DNA from: Chlorella sorokiniana
Lineage: Eukaryota; Chlorophyta; Trebouxiophyceae; Chlorellales; Chlorellaceae
Assembly: GCA_025917655.1 (NCBI GenBank)
Contig: CP084609.1
Location: 1,364,001 to 1,428,000, forward strand
Direction: 5' to 3'
Length of the DNA: 64,000 bases
The notes beneath the pieces are model-generated. The model saw nothing but the letters and a program-made list of their open reading frames with translations. It was not told the origin of the DNA and did no database searches. Below are positions 56,701 through 64,000 of this stretch, one piece after another. How positions within the stretch are numbered: the first letter of the stretch is position 1; each line of letters starts with the position of its first letter. The position numbers were made by a program, and so were the translations under genes.

Positions 56701-59700
56701 CTCGCAAGTAAATCAGTGGGCGCAGCGCGCGCCGCGGCGGGGGCTCACTGGCTGAGACCAGGCGGGCGTAGGGGCCCAGCAGGGATCGCGCCGCCAGGAT
56801 CTGCCCTTCAGCCGCCTCCTTCATGGCGTCCAGCTCGGCGTCCGCCGCCACGCTGCCCACGCCCAGCTCAGCATTGATGTCCTCCTCGGCGCCGCCTGGG
56901 GGCGGGGAGGGGGCAAGCGTGTGCGCGAAGCGGATTGCAGGTTTGCCGCTGGGTGAGGGGGAATCCAGAGGGGCACGGCTGCCGCGGCTGGCCCCAGCCA
57001 CACAGGCGGCAGGCATGCTCTCAGCCAGCGACGCACACCAAGCAGCGGAGCCGCTCACCGGGTGTGCGCCCCGCCGCCATGCGCTCCGCGCGCTCCTCCG
57101 CCGCCCGCTTCTCGCGCTCCATGCGCATGCGCCGCACCGCCTTGGCCGCACGCTCCACAAACACCTGGGAGGCGAGGGGGAGCCAACATGGAACCGTGAG
57201 GGGATGCAGGTGCTGCATGGGCTAGCCGGCAGATGCAGCGGCCCGCCCGGGCCCCATTGCAGGGCCCAGTGCTGGCTGCGCCGCGACTGGCCCGCGCGGC
57301 GCCACCGGAAGGGCAAGGCCTGCAGGCCATGGCTGGCTCGCCCGCTGCCCGAGCGACCGAAGGCACAAGCACCCTCTGAGTACTCGTGGCTCACCAGGTG
57401 CTGCAGAGCCACGTGGCCGAGCACAAAGAGGAAGCGGGAGAGGGCGGACACAGAGTGCAGCGCGCGCGGCGAGCCCTGCTGGCCGGCGTCGTCCCGCGGG
57501 GCGGGCGCCTCGCCCTCCTCTGCCTCGCCGCTGCCCGCACCGCCCTCTGCAGCAGGCCCCTCCGCATCCATGGCCTCCCCTGCCCCGCCCCGCCATCCGC
57601 GCTGGCGGCGGCGGCTGGGGAGAAGGCGGCGCGGGCCAGGTGCCTCAGCATGGCGGCCGACAGGTGCTCGGGGAGGGGTGCAGGGCGTAGAGGGCGGTGA
57701 CGGCGGCCTCCGCGGCCGAGAACCAGCCCGCCTCGGGCAGCGGGGATGCCACCACGGTGCGCACCAGGGCGGCAAAGACCCGAGGCAGCAGCGCATCGTA
57801 CACGCTGCGTCAAAAGGGGGCGTGCTCAATACCAGGGGTTGCAGGCCGCAAGTCAAGCGGCTGAGTTGCTGCCAACACGCCGCCCATCCCAGTTCATGGC
57901 GATGCAGCGCTGGGCCCACCACAACACAGCGCAGCACAGCCCAGCCTCGTCCCTGGCAGCCCCAGGCAGCGGCCCCGCCCCGCCTCACCCCGCCCTGCAG
58001 CTGGCCGCCAGGCGCTGGAGGGTGAGGCAGGCGTGGCGCGCGATGAGGGCGTCGCGGGCGCCCGGCGAGAAGCCGAAGCGCAGCAGGTCCTCCACATGCT
58101 GCGGGGTGAAGGCCTCGGGGCGGGTGGCGGCCGCCATGCACAGCACCGCCAGCGCGGCACGCAGGTCGCGGTGCGCCCTGCGCTTGAGGTGGGTGGGATG
58201 GGGTGGAGGTGGGGTGAGGGCGGATATGAGGAGGTGGGGTGGAGGTGGTGGTACGGGGCGGTGTGGCGGCCCGCTTGTGAGCAGACGCCCAGACACCTTG
58301 CCCTTCATCACTGCTTGGGCTGCTGCCTGCAGCCCCCCCCGCCCCCTCTCCACACACCTCCCTTCCTTGCAATCACTGTGTGGCCACGCAGCGAGGCAGG
58401 AGACCCCGGGCAGAGCATGTCCCCCTCCGCCCCTCCCAAACCGCCCACCGCTCTGCGCCCGGCGCGCGCGCCTCCATGGCGGCGTGCGCCCGCCCCGCAA
58501 TGTCCCACAGCTCGTGCAGCATGACGGGGCGCAGGAACTGGCGGTGCACAAACTCGCGCACCACCTCCTCCATCGAGCCGAGCTCGCCTGCGGCGGAGCG
58601 GCGAGGGTGGGCAAGCGCGGCGAGTGACTTGGGGTGGGGGTTCAGGGGTGAGGACTGGTGGGTGGGCGGTGGGCTTCAGCAGGTGCCGGGCCAGCGGCGC
58701 ACGCAAGGCCGCCGCGGCAAACGCTGGCGAGCAGCTCTGGCGGCGCTGCACTCCCCGCGCGTTGTTTGAGGGCCAAAGCCCTGCCCAGCTGGCGGCGCGC
58801 ACCCAGGCTGGCGCCGGCGGCCAGGTCCACCAGGTTGCGGGCTGCCTGGGCGGAGGAGAAGGCGTTGCCGGCCCAGCCGTTGACGTAGAGCTGGTCCAGG
58901 GCCTCGACGATGCGGTCCTTGATGGCTGCGGTGTGGGTGCGTGGGGGTGATGGGGTGTGTGTGTGTGGGGGGGGGAGGGGCAGAGGAGGGGCGTGAGGAG
59001 AGGGAAAGAGGAGGGGAAGGGAGCGTGAGGAGGAAGGGGGTGGTGAGTGGGCGGGGGGGGAGGGGCCACGAGGAGGTGGGGAGAGGGGGCGGGGGCCAAG
59101 TGGGAGCCGGGCGCCGCACTCTCCATCCGCAGAAAGCGTGCAAGGATGAGCAAGGCATCCCGCCCAGCGCCGGCCTGTGCGGCGCAGCATGCAGGTGAGG
59201 TGCTGCGAGCCGCCTGCCCTCGCCCCCATGCGCGTGCCGCCGCCCACCCTGGTCCTTTGCGAAGATGAGGGGCAGCATGCGGCGGATGGTGTCGGCGGCG
59301 CCGTCCACCTCAAACTGCTTGCAGGTCAGCAGCAGGGCGATGCTCTCCTGCACGTCGCTGACGGTGGAGGAAGCCAGCAGCTGCGGGGAAGGGGGAAGGC
59401 AGCCAGGGGCAGGCAGGGAGGTGAGCTGCCGCCCGGGATGCCCCAGAAGCGCACGCACCGCAGCTGGCGGCGGCCTGTGCGGCTGAGGCGCAGCAGGAGC
59501 AGCAGCAGCACGCGGCCCGAGCCCGCTGCTGTCCCTCCCAGGCCTGGTGTCCCCCTCAAAACACACACACACATGCCCAGCAGCACCTGCGTGATGGTGG
59601 GCATGCAGGCGGTGAGGGCCTTGGAGAAGGCGACAGCCATGGCCAGGAGGCCACCAACGCCTGCAGCTCCTCCAGCGTGCCGTCAAAACCAACCTCGGCG

Positions 59701-62700
59701 GCTGCGGCAGGGGCGGAAAGGGGCGGCGGTGAGGGATGGGCGGAAGGGTGGCCCCTGGGCAGGTTACGGTGTCTGAGGAACTGCGTGTGGGCTGTCAGTG
59801 CTGGGAGCTGGAATAAGTTAGTAGTTGGCATATAGCAGCTCTCACGTGAGCGAGTGGGCTGCGCCTCCTGCTCCGCCTCCGCCTCCGCCTCCTCCTCCGC
59901 CGCCGCCTGGCCGCCGCCTGCCGCCGCCGCCGCCGCATCCACCTCCATCTCCTCCGCCGAGCCCTCGCCCGCCGGCTCCGCCTTGACCGTGCCGTCCTCC
60001 GCAGCGTCGCCCTGCTCCTCCTCGCCCGCCTCCCTCCGCACGTCGATGGGCTGCCGCATCGCCTCGCCCTGCTGCCCAGGTGCGAGCTCCGCGTCGGGGG
60101 CACCAGCTGGTCCAGCATGGCGCGGTGGTCGGCCAGGGTGCGGTCGAAGCGGTCCAGGGGCAGCTTGGGGCCAAAAGGGTTGTGTAGCATGAGCGCCTGC
60201 AGCAGGCGCAGCGCCTCCTTGCGCACCAGGCTGGACTTGTCCTCCAGGCGGCCTGCGCGCGTGGGGATGGGGGGCCCACCAGGCCAGAGTCGTCGTGGCT
60301 TAGCTTAGTCAGCACACTCAAGCAGCGGACAACGCAAGGGTGGAGGATCGCAACGCTAGCAACAGAGGCGACCTGCGCCGTGCGCAGGGCTGCAGAAGCA
60401 GACCCGTGCCGGCGGTGCATGCAGCGCCAGCAGCGGGCGCCTGTGCAGCGGCGACGCCCCAGCGGGCGAGCCCGGCCGCCGCCGTTCCTGCCACGCACCC
60501 GTCGCGATGCCGGTGACCATCTGCCAGTGGCCCAGCGGGATGGCGCGGTGCTCTGCCAGGTGTGCCCAGGTCTGCAGCACCGCGCAGCGCGTGTAGCTGG
60601 ACTGGTCCCGCACCCGCTCGCACAGCAGGTCCAGCAGCGTCTGCTTGTTGCGCAGGCGGGCCTGGGCGCCCTGAGCGTCGCCCGCATCCTGGGTCACAGA
60701 CGCGCTGCGGGGGCGGGGAGCGCGGCGGCGGGTGGGGGTCGGAGGGTGGCGGGTGTGGGGGCCCCACGCGGGGGGGGAGGGGGAGACAGCCAGCTGGGCC
60801 ATGTGGCGTGTTTGTGCATAGCGGCCGCCAGCTGGCAGGACCACTCCTCCCCCAGCTCACCTTGCTTCCCCCCAAACTCGCCCCCCCGCACCAGTGCCGA
60901 GCCGCGCTGCCTGCCAGCCCGCGCCCCCATTTCCCCCACCTGTCAAAGGCCTTGTGCAGCAGCGAGCCGATGGCGTGCACGATGGCGGAGCGAAGGGAGT
61001 AGGCCTTGCCGCCCAGGTGGGGCAGCAGCAGCGCGATCTGGTGCGACATGAGGCGCGGCAGCTGCGCCGCCATCTCCCGCACAAACGCCGCCACGGAGCG
61101 CACCCCCGCCTTCTCCCCCGCAGCGTTCTGCTGCCGCTCGTACTCGGCAGGCTCCACCGCGGCCAGCTCGCCCAGCACAGCAGAGGCCTGCCGGGAGGGG
61201 AGGGAGGGGTGCATGCAAACGCCTGGGTACACGACTGCTCGGCTTTCCGCAGTAGCATGCCGCACAGGAGGTTGCGCTGGAGGTTGCCGGGCGCAGGGCC
61301 AGCCGCCGGCCCGGCAGCCGGTCGGGCATTGAATGCTGATTTGCTGTTGCCCCCTATCCCCTCCCGGCCCCCTCCCCTCCACCCACCAGGCGGCCGTCGT
61401 CCCACTGCTGGATGGTGTAGCGCAGCGTGCCCGCCACCAGCACCGGCGCGTGCTCGCACTTGGTCAGCACATCCACCAGCGCGGCTGCGCGGCAGCGGAG
61501 GGACCAGTGGGGCAGGTGGCGGCACGGCGGTGCGCAGGCATGGAGCGTGCCGCACCTCCTGGACCGCGTTGCCCGCTGCCCTGCAGCAGCTGCTGCACCG
61601 CTTGTGCCCTGCTCTGCTGCTGCCCCGGTGACGCCCGGCGGCCTGCTTTCAACAGCCTCCCCCAAGAAACAGCCCCTCGCATCTCACCAGTGACGCTTTC
61701 CAGCTGGTTGTACTTGAGGGCCGCCATGGCCAGCACATGGGCAGCGCTGGCTGCCTGCTCCTCGCACCTGGCGCACCCGGGGTCCTCCAGCGCGCTGGTG
61801 GCCTGCGGCAGCGCGACAGACAAAGCGCGGACGGCGGCTCGGCCCCCTGGCAAGGCAAGGCAAGTGGGCAGCAGCAGGCGCGCCACCGAGGCACCGCTGG
61901 CCGGCTGATCCGCACGAGTGCCGCCCTGGCCGCCTCACCAGCTGCACTGCACGGATGAGGAGGGCCTCGTCGGGGCCGAGGGGCGGAACAGCGCCCACAG
62001 GTCGGTGTTGAGCGCCTGCGCCACAGCCTTGACCACCCGCGCGAACTGAGCGCCCCAGTCCCACCCCGCCACGTCTGCTGCCGCCTTCTTCTTGCGGCCG
62101 CGGCCGCCGGCGCCGGGCTGCGAGGCGCCGGGCTGCGAGGCTGTTGCTGCTGCCGCGCCGCGCTCCTCGCGCGCCGCCAGCGTGCTGATCCAGGACAGGA
62201 AGAAGTGGTAGGCCTTGTAGGCGGAGCGGTGGTGCCGCACGCTGTCGGGATCCACGCTGTCTGCGGGCGCCGTCAGCAGCTTGTCAATCCACGCATTCAG
62301 GCAGGTGAGCGAGGAGCACAGCGAATCGATGAGCTGGCGCCGCTGCGGGCCGTCCACACGCCCAAACGCTGCCACCAGGCTGCAGAGCTGATCGAAGTTC
62401 TGTTGCTCCACGATGCATAGGGGGTCCTGGTCGCACAGCACAAAGGCTAGGTCTGCAGGGATGGGGGCGGACGGGAGCAGGACGACGGTGGACGACAGGC
62501 AGGCGGGAGAACCAACCAGCGCCAGGCCGGCGCCCGCTGCTTTGTAAAGCTAGGTACACCACGACCATTAGGCAGACGTCGCGTTCAGACCAGCTGCTGC
62601 CACGGCGAGCTGTCGCTCGACAGCAGTTGAACTGGCGGCAGCTGCTCACTCTCTGCAATCTCGCCGACTTCCTCCTGAGAGCTTTCCAACAGGTCTATAA

Positions 62701-62966
62701 AGTTTTCGCATCGGAAAGCCAGCTCGCTGTCCCCGCCCACAGCTCCTCCGGCTCTCCTGGCAAACAGAACTCGTCCATAGTGTCACATTCAACTGCCTGA
62801 GATCGCCGGCAAGTTGTCCGCCACCTTTGAGGCAGGCAATAAGGGCACCGGGCACCACAGTACAAGCTGGCAGGTACAAAGCTTTCAGGACCAGGCTCTA
62901 TTGTCAACTCAGTTCCGTCATCCGATCTGTATTCGGTGGGAGGTTGAAACTGCAGTCCAAGTTCAT
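53711..62966 (-). CDS. CAP-D2: Condensin I subunit CAP-D2 (HEAT-repeat)
   Basis: Non-SMC subunit of condensin that compacts chromosomes in mitosis. The 9.3-kb gene has about 20 exons. Start: ATG 62966 (MNLDCSFNLPPNTDRMTEL, exon 62966-62909), next exon from 62792 (DTMDEFCLPGEPEEL...FIDLLESSQEEVGEIAE). The Cnd1 N-terminal domain has FVLCDQDPLCIVEQQNFDQL and YHFFLSWISTLAARE. HEAT repeats follow: AAFVREMAAQLPRLMSHQIA, YSLRSAIVHAIGSLLHKAFD, SLVRKEALRLLQALMLHNPF. The diagnostic C-terminal segment is LTDRDASVRKNALMVLSHLI...NDMMKVKGHIARLALC, LAQLFFHELAKKEY, IYNLLPDILSNLS and QWHSIAFCLTQLPISEKGLK. The tail beyond about 54480 is acidic with basic RGGR patches, ending ERIPAVRVKAEPAA. Frames slip in several exons, including exon 2 (about 62728). 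Internal borders are only partly resolved; the 5' two-exon model rests on phase agreement and family likeness. Confidence 0.88.
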
Positions 62967-64000
62967 AGCCATGTTTGGCTCCTGCCGAGATCGGTTGCGC
63001 ACCGGCAAGCTGAAACTTGTTCAATCAAAACTGGCAGCGGCTTCGAATGGCGTGCCCCGAGCACCGGATTGAAGCCTGCTGCCACCAGCAGGCAGTCGCT
63101 CTGCAGAGCCCCGCTCGCCCTTGCTGCGCACCAGGGTTCTGCGCACCAGGCGTCTCGGTCTCTCAGCTTGGGCCGGCTTGTCAGGCTGCAGACGGCGCCC
63201 AGCACCATAGCATGAAGGCATGGACATGGTGCTGGTTAAAGCGGCCCAAAGCTCCACGGTCCTTGAAGTGTTGCGCAGCGTGGGCAAGCGACTGCAAGCT
63301 GACGTATCCTTGGCAAGCAAACATACTTGTTGCATCGCTACTGTTCAGGGTTGCGTCATGTATGGCACACGTGTTGCAGCAGTCAGGGGAAGCATCTATC
63401 ATCCAAGGATCTTTGGGCCCCGGGCGCCCGTGCAAGCTGGGAGCGCTCCCAGCTTGCCTCGAGGCAAGCTCGCCGGAACGCCTAGCCGTGTCAAGGATAA
63501 GTTCTTTTGGTCTCATTCTGATGATAAAGCTTGGCCGGAGGAGACTGTATACACACGCACGCATTCAAAGGCAGGATGCACTGCAAATCACTCGCAACGG
63601 CTAGCCCTGCAGGCAACAGCAGAGCTGCACTGGCAAGGAATATTAATATTCTTGGGCCGCAGTAGAGACAGACTGAATATCTTGACTGCAGCTGTGAGGT
63701 GTGTTGTGAATCTGGCTTGGGGATGGCAATTGACGCCTGGCAAAGTGCAAAGAAGGTCTGGGCCCAGAGAAATGTTGTTGTGCTGCACAGCACGCTGTCT
63801 TGGAGAAGCTGGCAAGGAGCCACTAGTCCCGGGTCGCTCGCATGCCAACCCTTGTGTCCCCTTCGTCGGAAGAAACTTGCGTTGCACACACGTCGCCCCT
63901 AAATCCAGGGCCTCGTCCGTGCGCGTGCGTCCTTCCGAAGGCGCAGCGGAAGGCCGCAGCCCTGTGCAACTGTCCCTCGCCGCCGGCTGCCGCTATCCTT
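62967..64000. other. Right-end region without recognised gene
   Basis: About 1 kb upstream of CAP-D2 to the window edge. It is lower in GC than the genes and has no family-like coding segment on either strand. It probably contains the CAP-D2 promoter and flank of a neighbour outside the window. The palindrome cluster at 63415-63470 is its only distinctive structure. Confidence 0.5.
63432..63470. repeat. Two overlapping perfect palindromes (26 and 20 bp)
   Basis: Positions 63432-63457 form a perfect 26-bp palindrome centred on GAGCGCTC, and 63451-63470 a perfect 20-bp palindrome centred on CTCGAG. They share AGCTTGC, so GCAAGCT/AGCTTGC occurs three times with alternating orientation. A 10-bp palindrome CGGGCGCCCG (63421-63430) and GGGCCC lie directly to the left. 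Confidence 0.9.

Noticed and set aside
1-64000. Bacterial origin, operons or CRISPR arrays
   Set aside because: Genes are interrupted by spliceosomal introns and encode eukaryotic proteins; no regularly spaced repeat array is present.
1-64000. tRNA, rRNA and transposable elements
   Set aside because: I looked by eye for B-box-like GGTTCGA motifs, terminal repeats and transposase or reverse-transcriptase motifs and found none convincing.

Overview
This window looks like a stretch of nuclear chromosome from a GC-rich green alga, most likely a chlorophyte of the Trebouxiophyceae/Chlorella type. The evidence is multi-exon genes with short introns of roughly 70-300 bases (GT..AG plus an unusual share of GC..AG), very high GC with Ala/Gln/Gly-rich low-complexity protein segments, TGTAA motifs after stop codons, organelle targeting sequences, and plant-lineage families (CITRX/TRX-z, hydroxyproline arabinosyltransferase, AP2, OPR-like repeats). 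I see no bacterial operons, CRISPR arrays, rRNA, tRNA or transposons.

Layout, left to right: a NEK kinase running off the left edge (minus); a hydroxyproline O-arabinosyltransferase-like gene (minus, 0.8-3.5 kb); an AP2-domain gene (minus, 4.4-7.2 kb); a DedA/VTT membrane protein (plus, 7.9-10.2 kb); a prolyl 4-hydroxylase (minus, 10.8-13.4 kb); a 6-kb WDR6-type WD40 protein (minus, 13.6-19.6 kb); a CITRX/TRX-z thioredoxin (plus, 19.9-21.0 kb); a small Cys-motif protein (plus, 21.5-22.4 kb); a TrmH-type SpoU methyltransferase (plus, 22.7-26.1 kb); two tandem COX7a-like mitochondrial genes, the second apparently broken (minus, 26.7-28.2 kb); a multi-span membrane protein (minus, 28.7-30.2 kb); an unknown membrane protein (plus, 31.1-32.5 kb); an OPR-like helical repeat protein (minus, 32.9-34.4 kb); a CNNM/DUF21-CBS transporter (plus, 35.0-39.0 kb); NUBPL/IND1 (plus, 39.4-41.8 kb); an F-box/kelch protein (plus, 42.1-45.3 kb); an unknown Gln-rich protein (plus, 45.7-46.8 kb); alanine-glyoxylate aminotransferase 2 (plus, 47.1-51.5 kb); an acyl-CoA-binding protein (minus, 52.1-53.4 kb); and condensin subunit CAP-D2 (minus, 53.7-63.0 kb). 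The last 1 kb holds no gene I can recognise but carries a striking palindrome cluster.

Shared themes: P4H and the HPAT-like enzyme are consecutive steps of hydroxyproline glycosylation in the secretory pathway. WDR6 and TrmH are both linked to tRNA 2'-O-methylation. NUBPL, COX7a-like and AGXT2 all serve mitochondria, while CITRX serves the plastid. These are neighbours, not operons.

A caution for every protein here: many otherwise well-conserved exons change reading frame once, usually inside a run of the same base, in a way a single-base length error would explain. I read these mostly as assembly errors in mononucleotide runs, so the CDS spans give the gene extent from first codon to stop, introns included, and simple conceptual translation will fail in places.
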